From Oribacterium parvum ACB1 (GTDB taxonomy: Bacteria > Bacillota > Clostridia > Lachnospirales > Lachnospiraceae): DNA of 64,000 nt. Positions 25,279-35,533 of this stretch are shown here, piece after piece. Position numbers and translations under genes: made by a program. The notes beneath the pieces are model-generated. The model saw nothing but the letters and a program-made list of their open reading frames with translations, was not told the DNA's origin and ran no database searches. Every line of letters begins with the position of its first letter. Position 1 is the stretch's first letter. Location of the stretch: the NCBI RefSeq assembly GCF_000238055.2, contig NZ_KE148312.1, forward strand, positions 875,201-939,200, given 5' to 3'.

Positions 25279-26571
25279 CTATTGTACCCACTCTCCGCGT
25301 TCATTTACCCGGAAACCGTTAATTGTTGTATTTTTCGCCATAGCACCATTATCTTTAAAATAATAGTATATCTGTTTTCCGTTTACATTGATAGCAATCC
25401 AGCCTGTACGCATTGCACCGCTTGCATCAAAGTAATAGCTTTCCTGTCCGATTTGGAATATTCCACTTGAGACCATCATGCACTGGCGATCACCGGCATC
25501 CGGTATAAAATAATACCATATATTGTTAATCAGCTTCCAGCCGGTTTTTGCATCACCGTTACCCGGCTCCAAATAGAACCAATTGCCGTATGCACTCTTA
25601 AACCAACCGGTTTCCATTTCTCCCTGTCCATTAAAATGGTACCAACGTCCGTTCCAGTCCACCCAACTGTTAATTGCAGGCTGACCGTTTGGATAGCGGA
25701 AATACCACTTTCCGTTAATCAAGCTCCAGCCGATAGTTGAGGGAATGTTAGCATTGCCCGGTGTATTATTCTGTGCTTTATTCTGTCCGAAAATCTGTGT
25801 TTCGCTGTACTTTCCATCTCCGTTAGAGCGATTGTTTGCAGCAATGTATAAGGTATCGGATTCTGCATCTTCCGATGCCTTTCCACCTTTCTTCTGCGAA
25901 TCTGTATATGGAATACTCCTTACATTGAAGCTGTAATTTCCTTCTTCCGTCATCCAAGGATAAAAATTCAGGCTTAATGCATCCGTAGTAATCTTTGCAA
26001 GCTGTCTTCCTTCTCTATAAAGCTTTACTTCATAATATCCTGAGCTGTTCTCAGCTTGAGACCAGGTGGCGCGTCCCAGACTTGAAGCGGACCAGGCAAG
26101 ATTCTCCGGCGCATCAAAGCTTCCGGAAATCGGCTTAAGTTGAAGCACAATCTCCAGCTCCGTACCGCTGACACGCTTTGCACTGACAAAACTTCCGTTA
26201 CTTACTCTTACGTTATTACTGCTGTATGCTCCGGCAAATTGGTAATTAATAACATCTCCGTTGTTCTTTTCTTTGCTGTCAGCTACAAGATACAAAAGTA
26301 CCTTAGGCTCACTTCCTACACGAAGAACATCGAAATTGCCGCTTTCCACCCACTGTACCGCATCCACGTGATATCTGTCGGTATTTCCCGTACTAAAGTC
26401 CGATTCACTGATGTTTCCAAGAGATGATCCGGCCTCTAACTTACTAAGATTCTTATCCACCTTGATACTGATATTGGTAATCGTACTGGTACTGTCCTTT
26501 GCAAATGCAGGAATTGCAAAAAGAACCATGCATAAAAGGGACAAAAGGAATCCCACTCTTTTTCTAAACAT
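25279..26571 (-). CDS. secreted cell-wall-binding repeat protein
   Basis: 430 residues from ATG 26571 (GGAGGGAG just upstream). Signal peptide (MFRKRVGFLLSLLCMVLFAIPAFA), an N-terminal domain of two beta-rich halves (about 28-250, including a fibronectin-like stretch after APENLAWSASSLGRATW), then about six choline-binding-type wall repeats (units like GWKLINNIWYYF, GWIAINVNGKQIYYYF). Such repeats hold proteins on teichoic acid or glycan of the Gram-positive wall. No catalytic domain is evident, so an adhesin or structural role is possible. It is related in its repeats to the gene at 44613. Confidence 0.8.
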   Translation of the reverse strand: MFRKRVGFLLSLLCMVLFAIPAFAKDSTSTITNISIKVDKNLSKLEAGSSLGNISESDFSTGNTDRYHVDAVQWVESGNFDVLRVGSEPKVLLYLVADSKEKNNGDVINYQFAGAYSSNNVRVSNGSFVSAKRVSGTELEIVLQLKPISGSFDAPENLAWSASSLGRATWSQAENSSGYYEVKLYREGRQLAKITTDALSLNFYPWMTEEGNYSFNVRSIPYTDSQKKGGKASEDAESDTLYIAANNRSNGDGKYSETQIFGQNKAQNNTPGNANIPSTIGWSLINGKWYFRYPNGQPAINSWVDWNGRWYHFNGQGEMETGWFKSAYGNWFYLEPGNGDAKTGWKLINNIWYYFIPDAGDRQCMMVSSGIFQIGQESYYFDASGAMRTGWIAINVNGKQIYYYFKDNGAMAKNTTINGFRVNERGEWVQ

Positions 26572-26670
26572 ATGCTCCCTCCATTTCTTTATTCCTTGCC
26601 TAGTATAAAGCATTTTTAAGTTCAGAATCAACTTGCTTTTCTCTTACAAGATAATGACTGCCGTTAAGAA

Positions 26671-26702
26671 AAAAGAGACTGTGGAAAATCACAGCCTCTT
26701 TT
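26671..26702 (-). terminator. terminator of the ribosomal gene cluster
   Basis: A stem of 12 pairs with one mismatch (26671-26683 with 26690-26702) followed on the minus strand by six or more T, about 60 bases downstream of rplQ. Confidence 0.85.
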
Positions 26703-26761
26703 GCAATCTGTTCATTCGTTTGTTACAAGTACTATTCCGTTAATGCACTTGTCGAAATTCT

Positions 26762-27298
26762 TTATACTAACTCTAAAAGAACTTCCATAGCAGCATCTCC
26801 CTTACGAAGACCCACTTTAACAATTCTTGTATATCCACCCTTACGGTCAACATACTTCGGTGCAATCTCATCGAAAAGCTTCTTAGCGATGTCTACCTTC
26901 TTGGTGTTCTTCTTTCTGCCGGCTACAGTGCCCGGTCTTTCTGTCGGAACATAAGTTGCGGCTAAAATCTGACGACGAGCCTGAAGACGAGAGGGCTTAT
27001 CCTTCTGAATGGACTTCTCCACTTCCTCGTAAACAGTTACCTTCTTACCGTCTACTACTTCCTTCACTCTCTTTCCGTCAGCGTCTTTCTTCGCTACCTT
27101 TGCCTTCACGGCAACCATCTCATAGTTATCCTTCTCTCTTACGGAAAGAGCGATAAGCTTCTCAACCTGCTTACAAACTTCCTTTGCTCTTGCCTCCGTG
27201 GTAAAAACCTTACCATAGCGAAGTACATCTGTAGTTAAGGATCTAAGCATAGCCTTTCTAGGTGCTGTTGCCTTTCCTAATTTTCTATACATTGCCAT
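26762..27298 (-). CDS. rplQ: 50S ribosomal protein L17, with an internal insertion
   Basis: 178 residues, against about 115-130 in most bacteria. The conserved start (MAMYRKLGKATAPRKAMLRS) and the end (LFDEIAPKYVDRKGGYTRIV...LLELV) are normal. About 50 extra charged residues (roughly 65-115, with KDADGKRVKEVVDGKKVTVYEE) interrupt the middle. L17 sits at the outer end of the exit tunnel, so the insertion probably projects from the surface. It is the last gene of the cluster. Confidence 0.95.
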   Translation of the reverse strand: MAMYRKLGKATAPRKAMLRSLTTDVLRYGKVFTTEARAKEVCKQVEKLIALSVREKDNYEMVAVKAKVAKKDADGKRVKEVVDGKKVTVYEEVEKSIQKDKPSRLQARRQILAATYVPTERPGTVAGRKKNTKKVDIAKKLFDEIAPKYVDRKGGYTRIVKVGLRKGDAAMEVLLELV

Positions 27299-27353
27299 TT
27301 TATTTCTCCTTATCCGTGCTTTTTAGTCTTATCGGGTAAAATCCTGAGTCCGG

Positions 27354-28298
27354 TTATTCTTCCGGAGTGGAGAGTCCTAAGTTTAACTCGCGTAATTTCG
27401 CAAGTACCTCTTCGAGTGACTTTCTTCCCAGGTTACGAACCTTCATCATGTCCTCCGGTGTCTTGGAAGTTAATTCCGATACCGTGTTAATCCCTGCTCT
27501 CTTTAAACAATTATAAGAGCGGACACTGAGCTCCAGTTCATCAATGTTCATTTCTAAAACTTTGTCCTTATCATCCTCTGCTTTTTCTACCATGAGCTGT
27601 GTTTCGGCTCCTTCAGAGGAAAGTGTTACAAAGAGATCCAAATGCTGGAACAGCATCTTTGCCGCAGCGGAAACTGCGTCTTGAGGAAGCATACCGCCAT
27701 CCGTATACACATCCAAAGTCAGCTTGTCATAGTCTGTCATATTACCCACACGGGTATTCTCCACAGTCATATTGACCCTGTCGACAGGAGTATACAGCGC
27801 ATCCAAAAGAGTATAGCCCTTCGGATACTGTGATGCCTTCTCCTTTACTGTCCCTACATAGCCTTGTCCCTTAGTAATTACTACTCCAATAGAGAGCTTC
27901 GCACCCTTCTCAAGACTTGCGATACGCAAGTCGGGATTAATGATGACAAGTTCCGACTCTGCTTTAAAATCCGAAGCCTTCGCTTCCTCTTTATCACTGA
28001 CCTCCAGATGTGCCTCCAGCTGTTCTACATCCTCCGGAATGGAGACCACGAGAGATTTTAAATTGGTTAAAACCTCGTCGTAGCTTTCCTTTACACCGGG
28101 AATTTTATCCCCTGAAAGTCCTTGAATCTTAATTGCAGAAACCGCAGCCCCGGGCAGAGAGGACAGCATCATTCTCCGTAAAGAATTCCCTAAGGTCGCG
28201 CCGTATCCTCTTTCCAAAGGTTCACAAACAAAACGACCGAAGCGCTTATCCTCTGAAATTTCAAGAATTTCAATGTTTGGTTTTTCAAAATCAAACAT
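27354..28298 (-). CDS. rpoA: RNA polymerase alpha subunit
   Basis: 314 residues from ATG 28298 (MFDFEKPNIEILEISEDKRF), chosen because AAGGAGGC lies just upstream. An earlier ATG at 28343 would add 15 unlikely residues. N-terminal assembly domain (YGATLGNSLRRMMLSSLPGAAV near residue 40) and C-terminal DNA-binding domain (LELSVRSYNCLKRAGINTV near 245). The upstream spacer holds two small hairpins (28331-28345 and 28361-28390). Confidence 0.97.
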   Translation of the reverse strand: MFDFEKPNIEILEISEDKRFGRFVCEPLERGYGATLGNSLRRMMLSSLPGAAVSAIKIQGLSGDKIPGVKESYDEVLTNLKSLVVSIPEDVEQLEAHLEVSDKEEAKASDFKAESELVIINPDLRIASLEKGAKLSIGVVITKGQGYVGTVKEKASQYPKGYTLLDALYTPVDRVNMTVENTRVGNMTDYDKLTLDVYTDGGMLPQDAVSAAAKMLFQHLDLFVTLSSEGAETQLMVEKAEDDKDKVLEMNIDELELSVRSYNCLKRAGINTVSELTSKTPEDMMKVRNLGRKSLEEVLAKLRELNLGLSTPEE

Positions 28299-28401
28299 GC
28301 CGCCTCCTTTTTTAGGCCAAACGACCTTCTCTGTGCATGGCACAGCTTAGTCGTGAAAATAAGAATGCACACTTTTCATGTGTGATTCTTGCTATGCATT
28401 A

Positions 28402-28995
28402 TTACTTAGAGTACAACTCGACGATTAACATCTCGTTTACCGGAACATCGATATCTTCTCTGTGCGGTAAATTCTTAATGGTTGCGCTCAGTTTCTCTTC
28501 ATCCACTTCCAACCAAGCGGGTACCATTCTGCCGCCGGTTACTTCCGTGATGTCCTTATATCTTTGAGCAGTCTTCATGGACTCTTTAATAGCCACAACA
28601 TCTCCTGCAGATACAAGGTAAGAAGGAATGTTTATAATCTTACCGTTTACGGTAACGTGACGGTGCCCTACTACCTGTCTTGCCTCACGTCTTGTTCTCG
28701 CCATCCCCATACGGAAAATGACATTGTCAAGTCTACTCTCCAAAAGAACCATTAAGTTCTCACCGGTCTGTCCGGGAAGTCTCTCTGCCTTTGCATAGTA
28801 GTTACGGAAAGGCTTCTCTAAAACACCGTAGATAAACTTTGCCTTCTGCTTTTCACGAAGCTGAAGACCGTACTCACTCATCTTTCTTCTGGCATTTCTA
28901 GCCTGTCTGTTTGATTTCTTATCGACTCCCAAGAATACAGGGTCAAGTCCAAGTGACCTGCATCTTTTAAGCACAGGAACCTTATCTACTGCCAT
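28402..28995 (-). CDS. rpsD: 30S ribosomal protein S4
   Basis: 197 residues with the S4 RNA-binding domain (SRLDNVIFRMGMARTRREARQVVGHRH near residue 90). The zinc-ribbon cysteines of some S4 proteins are absent. S4 starts 30S assembly and in many bacteria represses its own operon. A 206-base gap to rpsK precedes it. Confidence 0.97.
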   Translation of the reverse strand: MAVDKVPVLKRCRSLGLDPVFLGVDKKSNRQARNARRKMSEYGLQLREKQKAKFIYGVLEKPFRNYYAKAERLPGQTGENLMVLLESRLDNVIFRMGMARTRREARQVVGHRHVTVNGKIINIPSYLVSAGDVVAIKESMKTAQRYKDITEVTGGRMVPAWLEVDEEKLSATIKNLPHREDIDVPVNEMLIVELYSK

Positions 28996-29125
28996 ATTAT
29001 CCTCCTAAATATCAAGTTCTGTTACTTTAATAGTAACATCTCCAAAATTTGATACGCCCTTTACACCATCGGCTTCTTCGGGCTGACCAAACGGTCATAC
29101 TGTTTACGTATAATGCTTACTCCGC

Positions 29126-29164
29126 TATAGCAGATTCTCTCTTATATAGCAGATTCTCTCCTTA
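29126..29164. repeat. tandem duplication of a 19-20-base unit before rpsD
   Basis: Two adjacent near-identical units (29126-29144 and 29145-29164, TATAGCAGATTCTCTC-). They lie in the rpsK-rpsD gap together with small dyads TGACC-AAAC-GGTCA (about 29082-29095) and GTTACT/AGTAAC (about 29020-29036). The gap could hold an S4-responsive leader, but nothing specific is proven. Confidence 0.6.
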
Positions 29165-29201
29165 TAAATATAAACCATTTATAGAATGATAAGCTGAATA
29201 A

Positions 29202-29597
29202 TTATACTCTTCTGCGCTTCGGCGGGCGGCATCCGTTGTGGGGAACCGGTGTAACGTCCTTAATGGATGTTACTTCGAGTCCGTTTGCCTGTAAGGCACG
29301 AATCGCTGCTTCTCTTCCGGAACCCGGTCCTTTAACCATTACATCCACATACTTTAAGCCATGTACCAAAGCTGCCTTTACAGCAGTTTCAGCAGCCATC
29401 TGAGCTGCATATGGAGTAGATTTTCTTGAACCTCTAAATCCCAGACCGCCGGCACTTGCCCAAGAAAGAGCATTTCCCTGTGCATCTGTCAAAGTAACGA
29501 TTGTGTTATTGAAAGATGATTGGATATGTGCCTGTCCGCGTTCAACGTTTTTCTTTACGCGCTTTTTTGTCACTCTCTTACCAGTTGACTTAGCCAT
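29202..29597 (-). CDS. rpsK: 30S ribosomal protein S11
   Basis: 131 residues, standard size. Contains [20 protein letters not shown] near residue 22 and ends CRPPKRRRV, both diagnostic. Part of the 30S platform near the mRNA exit. Confidence 0.97.
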   Translation of the reverse strand: MAKSTGKRVTKKRVKKNVERGQAHIQSSFNNTIVTLTDAQGNALSWASAGGLGFRGSRKSTPYAAQMAAETAVKAALVHGLKYVDVMVKGPGSGREAAIRALQANGLEVTSIKDVTPVPHNGCRPPKRRRV

Positions 29598-29675
29598 AGT
29601 TAAACTAACCTACTTTCCTTTTTCATTTCTTCCTGTAATTAAAACATGAAGATCCTCTTAGTTACTTTTTAGACC

Positions 29676-30044
29676 TTACTTCTTCTTGTTAGCAACGGTC
29701 TTTCTTGGTCCCTTACGGGTTCTTGCATTGGTCTTGGTCTTCTGACCTCTTACCGGAAGTCCCTTTCTGTGACGGATTCCTCTGTAGCAACCAATCTCCT
29801 GTAAACGCTTGATGTTCAGAGCGATCTCTCTACGAAGGTCACCCTCTACCATCTGGTTCTCTGCGATATAGTTGGCAAGATCCTTCACCTCATCGTCTGT
29901 CAAGTCCTTCACTCTGGTATCCGGATTTACGCCGGTAGCCTGAAGAATCTTATCAGCGGATGATCTTCCGATTCCATAGATGTAAGTCAAACCGATTTCG
30001 ATTCGCTTTTCTCTAGGTAAATCCACACCTGCAATACGAGCCAT
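29676..30044 (-). CDS. rpsM: 30S ribosomal protein S13
   Basis: 122 residues: [20 protein letters not shown] at the start and [20 protein letters not shown] near the C-terminus. Head protein contacting the large subunit and P-site tRNA. Typical order rpmJ-rpsM-rpsK. Confidence 0.97.
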   Translation of the reverse strand: MARIAGVDLPREKRIEIGLTYIYGIGRSSADKILQATGVNPDTRVKDLTDDEVKDLANYIAENQMVEGDLRREIALNIKRLQEIGCYRGIRHRKGLPVRGQKTKTNARTRKGPRKTVANKKK

Positions 30045-30063
30045 CTTTGTTTCCTCCTGTTAA

Positions 30064-30177
30064 TTAACCTTGTCTCTGCTTATGCTTAGGGTTTTCACAG
30101 ATAATTCTGATGGAGCCCTTTCGCTTGATTACTTTGCATTTTTCGCAGATCGGTTTTACTGATGATCTTACTTTCAT
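30064..30177 (-). CDS. rpmJ: 50S ribosomal protein L36 (zinc form)
   Basis: 37 residues: [20 protein letters not shown] and ending NPKHKQRQG. Contains the C-x2-C...C...H zinc ribbon ([12 protein letters not shown]), so it is the zinc-dependent L36. Located between infA and rpsM as in most Firmicutes. Confidence 0.95.
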   Translation of the reverse strand: MKVRSSVKPICEKCKVIKRKGSIRIICENPKHKQRQG

Positions 30178-30263
30178 AAGTAAAATTCCCCTTTCCTTTA
30201 CGAATTTGAACAGAGTTGCCGTATAATTCTAGCAAAACAGTCTATAAATGTAAAGCGAAACCT

Positions 30264-30482
30264 TTACTTATCTCTCCAGATTATTCTTCCCTTGGAAAGG
30301 TCATAGGGAGAGAGCTCGATCGTTACTTTGTCTCCGGGTAAGATACGAATATAATTCATACGAAGTTTTCCCGAGATGTGAGCAAGTACCTGGTGTCCAT
30401 TTTCCAGTTCCACCTGAAACATAGCGTTCGGTAACTTCTCCAGTACTTTTCCTGTAATTTCGATTACATCTGATTTCGACAT
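30264..30482 (-). CDS. infA: translation initiation factor IF-1
   Basis: 72 residues, an S1-like OB fold: [20 protein letters not shown], with [19 protein letters not shown] near residue 34. Binds the A site of the 30S subunit during initiation. Seven bases downstream of map. Confidence 0.97.
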   Translation of the reverse strand: MSKSDVIEITGKVLEKLPNAMFQVELENGHQVLAHISGKLRMNYIRILPGDKVTIELSPYDLSKGRIIWRDK

Positions 30483-30489
30483 ACTCTGT

Positions 30490-31245
30490 TTATCCTTTCA
30501 TAAGACTCAGGATTTCCGGTCCGTTGTCTGTGATCAATATTGTATTTTCATAATGTGCGGTCAGCTTTCCGTCAAACGGAACCACCGTCCAGTCATTGGA
30601 AAGAACTCTTACTGCGGGATCCCCCTCTGTAATCATGGGTTCAATCGCGAGCGTCATCCCGGCCTGCAGCTTCGGTCCTTTTCGGTTCATTCTAAAGTTT
30701 GGCACCTCCGGATCCATGTGCACCTGATGACCTATGCCATGTCCCACATATTCCCGAACCACACCGTAACCTCGACTTTCCACAAAATCACCTATGCTTC
30801 CGCAAATATCATTTAGGTGATTTCCGGGTATCGCCTGTTCAATTCCTTTGAAGAAGGCTTCCTTTGCCGTATCCACAAGCCTTTTCGCCTCCAGGGATAT
30901 CTTTCCCACTGCCCAAGTCCGTGCCGCATCCGAGTGATAGCCCTTATAGTTGGTGCCGATATCGAAGGAAACGATATCTCCTTCTTTTAAGATTCTATCT
31001 CTCGTCGGTATCCCGTGAATAAGCTCTTCATTTACGGAAACACAGCAAGCTGCCGGAAAGTCATATAGGTGTAAAAAGCTTGGTGTGCATCCGGCCTTTC
31101 GGATGAGACTTTCTGCATAATCGTTTAACTCTAAAGTACTTTTTCCGGGAGCAACCGCTTCTCCGACCTTTTCATGAACCTCGGCAAGTACCTTTCCGGC
31201 ATCCCGCATCAGTTCAATTTCTTTTTTAGACTTTATTTCAATCAT
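30490..31245 (-). CDS. map: type I methionine aminopeptidase
   Basis: 251 residues. Removes the N-terminal methionine from new proteins. Metal ligands of the pita-bread fold are visible: Asp in [15 protein letters not shown] (two), His in [16 protein letters not shown], Glu in TLAIEPMI and a late Glu in HYENTILIT. Lies between adk and infA, the common Gram-positive order. Confidence 0.97.
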   Translation of the reverse strand: MIEIKSKKEIELMRDAGKVLAEVHEKVGEAVAPGKSTLELNDYAESLIRKAGCTPSFLHLYDFPAACCVSVNEELIHGIPTRDRILKEGDIVSFDIGTNYKGYHSDAARTWAVGKISLEAKRLVDTAKEAFFKGIEQAIPGNHLNDICGSIGDFVESRGYGVVREYVGHGIGHQVHMDPEVPNFRMNRKGPKLQAGMTLAIEPMITEGDPAVRVLSNDWTVVPFDGKLTAHYENTILITDNGPEILSLMKG

Positions 31246-31291
31246 GCTTAAACCTTTTCTTCTTTAGATTCTCTGCTTCAGCTTCTCTACT

Positions 31292-31942
31292 TCAGCTTCT
31301 TTTGTTAATAATTTCCTTTACTTTCTCAAATACTGCATCCAGCTTTTCCATTCCGTCTACTTCTTCCAGGATATTTTCCTTCTTATAATAAGAAATAAGC
31401 GGTTCCGTCATTTCATGGTAAATCTTTAAGCGGTTTTTCACTGTCTCCTCATTGTCATCCTTACGCTGAACCAGTTCTGCTCCACACAAGTCACAAATCC
31501 CCTCTTTTTTAGGTTTTAATGTTTCTGTATGGTAGATTGCGCTACAGTTTGGACAGGTTCTTCTACCGGCCATTCTTTTAATAATGAGGTCATCCGGAGC
31601 TTCCACATCCAAAGCGAGATCTATTTTCTCTCCCTGCTTTGCTAAAGCTTCTTTCAGTGCCTCTGCCTGTGGAATTGTTCTCGGAAAACCATCCAAAATA
31701 TAGCCGTTCTTACAATCCTCTTTGTGAATTCGATCAAGGAGCATCGCAATGGTAATATCATCGGGCACGAGCTCTCCTTTATCCATGAAGCTCTTTGCTT
31801 GTTTTCCAAGCTCCGTTTCTTCCTTTAAGTTGGCTCTGAAAATATCACCTGTTGAAATGTGTGGCAAATGATATTCATTTGCAATGCGACTAGCCTGGCT
31901 TCCCTTGCCTGCGCCGGGAGCACCTAACATAATAATTTTCAT
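31292..31942 (-). CDS. adk: adenylate kinase (zinc-lid type)
   Basis: 216 residues. AMP + ATP to 2 ADP. P-loop GAPGAGKGSQ near residue 7, DGFPRTIPQAEAL near 84, and a LID domain with four cysteines (CPNC...CDLC) that bind structural zinc, as in Gram-positive enzymes. Follows secY. Confidence 0.97.
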   Translation of the reverse strand: MKIIMLGAPGAGKGSQASRIANEYHLPHISTGDIFRANLKEETELGKQAKSFMDKGELVPDDITIAMLLDRIHKEDCKNGYILDGFPRTIPQAEALKEALAKQGEKIDLALDVEAPDDLIIKRMAGRRTCPNCSAIYHTETLKPKKEGICDLCGAELVQRKDDNEETVKNRLKIYHEMTEPLISYYKKENILEEVDGMEKLDAVFEKVKEIINKRS

Positions 31943-32033
31943 TTTCAGCCTCTTCTAAAGTGTGAAAAACCACTATGAGCCCCCTTAACTTACAGATATT
32001 CTATAAAAATCTGAAGCTAAGGAGGCTTATAGA

Positions 32034-33374
32034 TTAATTGTCTAAGAATCCCTTATAATTACGAATTACCATCTGTGAGTCTATTGCTTTTAAGGTCTCC
32101 AGAACCACACCCACAATAATGATGAGAGATGTTCCCGAGAAGGAAATACGACTCACATTGAAGACTCCGGAGATTATGATGGGTACCAGTGCCACAATGG
32201 CAAGTCCCGTTGCTCCGATAAAGATAATATAACGGAGAATTCCATTTAAGTAATCGCTGGTCGGCTTACCCGGACGAATGCCCGGAATAAATCCGCCTTG
32301 CTTCTTCATATTATTCGCTACTTCCAATGGATTGAATGAAATGGAAGTGTAGAAATAGGCGAAGAAATACAGCAATGCGATATAGAGCACCAGACCTATA
32401 GAATAAATCGGAGCATTCGGGTTCATCCAAGAACCGGAATTCAGCGCCATAATAATCTTCCCGATGATTGTTCCGTTATTGACATGAAGAATCTGTCCGA
32501 GTACTACGGGCATCGTCATAAGGGAGGATGCGAAGATAACCGGCATAACGTTTGCCGTATTGACCTTCAGAGGAATCTGAGACTGCTGGCCTCCTACCAT
32601 TCCTCTTCCCTGCACACGTCTGCTGTACTGTACCGGAATTCTTCTTTCCGCATCTTGCAATACTACTGTAAAGCAAACCATGCAGAAAATAGCCGTTGCT
32701 ATAATGATTGCCGCAACAACCATGGTCGCTACATTATGATTCATAATGAAGCGTTCATATAAGGTAATAAAGTCCTGCGGAATGGAAGAAAGGATATTGA
32801 ACAAGAGCACTAAGGAAATACCGTTTCCTACTCCCTTATCCGTCATTCTCTCACCAATCCACATCAGAAGTGCCGACCCTGCAGTCATGGCCACTACGCA
32901 AATCACAATACCCGCAATTTTACGTAGAACACTTCCCTCAGCATATCCAATCAAAAGTCCGGAACCGCCAAAGCCTACCGCCATCGCTGTCGACTCCAAA
33001 AGGGCGAGACCGATGGTTACATATCTGGTATATTCCGTGAGCTTTCTTCTTCCCTCTTCTCCATCCTTCTGCATCTCTTCCAGGGCAGGAATTGCCACGG
33101 TTAGAAGCTGAATAATAATGGAAGAAGTGATGTAGGGCGTAATGGATAATGCAAATATACTGAGCTGCTCGAAGGAACCTCCGGTCATGGTATTAAACCA
33201 TCCGAAAGCATCGTTTCCGGCCATACTCTTAAATAAATCTCCAAAATATCCCGGATTTACACCCGGGATAGGAAGATTTGAGCCAAAACGAATTACTACA
33301 AGCATCAGGAGTACGAAAATCAGACGATTTCGTAAATCCTTCACTTTAAATGCATTCCGTATTGTTTGAAGCAT
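32034..33374 (-). CDS. secY: preprotein translocase subunit SecY
   Basis: 446 residues with ten membrane segments, starting [20 protein letters not shown]. Contains FALSITPYITSSIIIQLL near residue 75 and the GGFIPGIRPGKPTSDYL cytoplasmic loop near 360. Forms the Sec channel. Its ATG overlaps the last base of rplO. Confidence 0.97.
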   Translation of the reverse strand: MLQTIRNAFKVKDLRNRLIFVLLMLVVIRFGSNLPIPGVNPGYFGDLFKSMAGNDAFGWFNTMTGGSFEQLSIFALSITPYITSSIIIQLLTVAIPALEEMQKDGEEGRRKLTEYTRYVTIGLALLESTAMAVGFGGSGLLIGYAEGSVLRKIAGIVICVVAMTAGSALLMWIGERMTDKGVGNGISLVLLFNILSSIPQDFITLYERFIMNHNVATMVVAAIIIATAIFCMVCFTVVLQDAERRIPVQYSRRVQGRGMVGGQQSQIPLKVNTANVMPVIFASSLMTMPVVLGQILHVNNGTIIGKIIMALNSGSWMNPNAPIYSIGLVLYIALLYFFAYFYTSISFNPLEVANNMKKQGGFIPGIRPGKPTSDYLNGILRYIIFIGATGLAIVALVPIIISGVFNVSRISFSGTSLIIIVGVVLETLKAIDSQMVIRNYKGFLDN

Positions 33375-33817
33375 TAAATCACCTCACAGGTTCCGCCACA
33401 AGCCTCAATCTTTTCTTTTGCACTCTGAGAAAATGCATTTACCTTAACGGTAAGCTTCTTTGTCAACTCTCCGTTTCCAAGAATCTTAACACCGTCATTT
33501 AACTTACGAACAATTCGTTTCTCCAGTAAACTCTCCAGTGTAACCTCATCTCCGGCATTGAAACGATCTTCCAATACGGAAACATTGATTCCGGTAATTA
33601 CCTTAGAGTTGGGATCTGTAAATCCTCTCTTCGGAATACGACGGAAGAGTGGCATCTGACCACCTTCGAAACCAAGTCTTGGTGCACCGGAACGAGCCTT
33701 CTGTCCTTTATGTCCCTTACCTGCCGTCTTACCATTTCCTGAACCGTGGCCTCTGCCGCGACGGAAATTCTGGGAGTGCTTAGAGCCCTCTGCAGGTGAT
33801 AACTTTGCTAACTCCAT
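33374..33817 (-). CDS. rplO: 50S ribosomal protein L15
   Basis: 147 residues, rich in Gly/Lys/Arg at the N-terminus ([20 protein letters not shown] near residue 19), typical of L15. Late-assembly 50S protein. Adjacent to rpmD and secY in the spc operon order. Confidence 0.97.
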   Translation of the reverse strand: MELAKLSPAEGSKHSQNFRRGRGHGSGNGKTAGKGHKGQKARSGAPRLGFEGGQMPLFRRIPKRGFTDPNSKVITGINVSVLEDRFNAGDEVTLESLLEKRIVRKLNDGVKILGNGELTKKLTVKVNAFSQSAKEKIEACGGTCEVI

Positions 33818-33828
33818 ATTTCGCCTCC

Positions 33829-34011
33829 TTAGATTTCTTCCACTTTAACCAAGTGATTCACTTTCTGAATCATCCCCTTGGTAGCGCCGTTGTTGGGAAG
33901 CTCAACGGATTGACGAATCTTCTTTAATCCAAGAGCTTGCACAGTTGCCTTCTGCTTAGGGATGGCACCGATTGGAGACTTTACTAAAGTAATTCTTAAT
34001 TTATCTGCCAT
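33829..34011 (-). CDS. rpmD: 50S ribosomal protein L30
   Basis: 60 residues, standard bacterial length. Contains [20 protein letters not shown] and ends NHLVKVEEI. Located between rpsE and rplO. Confidence 0.97.
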   Translation of the reverse strand: MADKLRITLVKSPIGAIPKQKATVQALGLKKIRQSVELPNNGATKGMIQKVNHLVKVEEI

Positions 34012-34023
34012 GATAACCCTCCC

Positions 34024-34533
34024 TTAACCTGTAATCTCTGCTACGGTCTTTCCACGAAGAATAGCGAACTGCTCCGGTGTCTTCATGGAAGTAAGACCCT
34101 GTAATGTAGCATAAACCACATTTGTCTTATTGTTTGATCCTAAGGATTTAGTACGGATGTTTTTGATTCCTGCGAGCTCGCAGACCATACGTGCCGGACC
34201 GCCGGCGATGATTCCGGTTCCTTCCGGAGCCTTCTTCAAAAGAACGGTGGAAGCACCGAACTTTCCGATGTAATCATGCGGTACAGACTTATCCTCATTT
34301 ACAGGTACAGTAACCATATTTCTTACTGCAGCCTCTTTTGCCTTACGAATTGCTTCCGGAACCTCAGTTGCCTTACCGGTTCCGCAACCTACATGGCCAT
34401 TACCGTCTCCTACTACAACAAGAGCGGAGAATCTCATGGTACGACCACCCTTAACAGTCTTCGCTACACGCTTGATAGCTACAACACTGTCGTTCAGTTC
34501 TAACTGATTTGCGTCAATTTTTTCGCGCTTCAT
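34024..34533 (-). CDS. rpsE: 30S ribosomal protein S5
   Basis: 169 residues: double-stranded RNA-binding N-terminal domain ([20 protein letters not shown] near residue 17) and C-terminal domain ([19 protein letters not shown] near 104). Takes part in decoding fidelity. Confidence 0.97.
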   Translation of the reverse strand: MKREKIDANQLELNDSVVAIKRVAKTVKGGRTMRFSALVVVGDGNGHVGCGTGKATEVPEAIRKAKEAAVRNMVTVPVNEDKSVPHDYIGKFGASTVLLKKAPEGTGIIAGGPARMVCELAGIKNIRTKSLGSNNKTNVVYATLQGLTSMKTPEQFAILRGKTVAEITG

Positions 34534-34554
34534 CTTAGTGATTTCTCCTCTCGA

Positions 34555-34917
34555 TTAGAATACAAGTCCGGCTTCTCTTGCAGCATCTGCAAGGGCCTGA
34601 ACCTTACCATGATACAGGAAACCTGCTCTGTCGAAAACGACTTCCTTGATTCCCTTGGCAACAGCCTTCTCAGCAATAGCCTTACCAACAAACTGAGCTG
34701 CCTCAATATTATCGGTAAACTGCAAATCTGCATTCTTATCTAAGGTAGAAGCTGCGCAGAGAGTTGTCCCTGCAACATCATCAATAAGCTGTGCATACAT
34801 GTGCTTGTTTGAACGAAAAACTGCAAGACGAGGTCTCTCAGGAGTTCCGGACAAACGGTTTCTGATTCTTGCGTGCTTTTTTTGACGAAGCTCGGCTTTA
34901 TTTTTCTTACTAACCAT
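34555..34917 (-). CDS. rplR: 50S ribosomal protein L18
   Basis: 120 residues: [20 protein letters not shown] near residue 17 and [20 protein letters not shown] near the end. Binds 5S rRNA with L5. Confidence 0.97.
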   Translation of the reverse strand: MVSKKNKAELRQKKHARIRNRLSGTPERPRLAVFRSNKHMYAQLIDDVAGTTLCAASTLDKNADLQFTDNIEAAQFVGKAIAEKAVAKGIKEVVFDRAGFLYHGKVQALADAAREAGLVF

Positions 34918-34932
34918 TCTACTTTCCTCCTA

Positions 34933-35472
34933 TTATTTCTTACCTGTCTTACCGACTTTACGACGGATAACTTCGGTAGAGTACTTGATTCCTTTGCCCT
35001 TGTAGGGTTCCGGAGCTCTCTTACCGCGAATCTCTGCAGCATACTGTCCAACCTTTTCCTTATCGATTCCTCTTACGAAAATGGTATTGGTTCCTTCCAG
35101 TACTGTCTCCACGCCTTCCGGATCTTCCATCGTTACAGGATGAGAATACCCCAAAGTCAAAGTCAGAGTCTTACCCTGCTTAGCTGCTCTGTATCCTACA
35201 CCGTTAACTTCCAGTTTCTTCTCGTAACCATTGCTTACACCCTCAACCATATTGAAAAGCAAAGCTCTGCTCAGTCCGTGAAGAGACTTCTCTTTTTTAT
35301 TGTCATTCGGACGAGTAACCACCAAGTGGCCATCCTCTTCCTTAATTGTGATTTCTTTTGCAAAGGTTCTCTCTAAGGTTCCCTTTGGTCCCTTTACCTT
35401 TACTACGTTGTCCTTAATCTCAACAGTAACACCTGCCGGGATCGCGACCGGTAACTTTCCGATACGTGACAT
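34933..35472 (-). CDS. rplF: 50S ribosomal protein L6
   Basis: 179 residues: [20 protein letters not shown] at the start and the L6 signature near the end ([19 protein letters not shown]). Located near the GTPase centre of the 50S. Confidence 0.97.
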   Translation of the reverse strand: MSRIGKLPVAIPAGVTVEIKDNVVKVKGPKGTLERTFAKEITIKEEDGHLVVTRPNDNKKEKSLHGLSRALLFNMVEGVSNGYEKKLEVNGVGYRAAKQGKTLTLTLGYSHPVTMEDPEGVETVLEGTNTIFVRGIDKEKVGQYAAEIRGKRAPEPYKGKGIKYSTEVIRRKVGKTGKK

Positions 35473-35533
35473 AGTATACTCCTCTCTTAAATTCTCAGTA
35501 AAATACTGTTTTCAGAAAATATATTCCGACAGA

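Noticed and set aside
28996-29201. Protein-like frame ending VTIKVTELDI before rpsD
   Set aside because: No start codon after the nearest upstream stop in this frame; left as leader or spacer.
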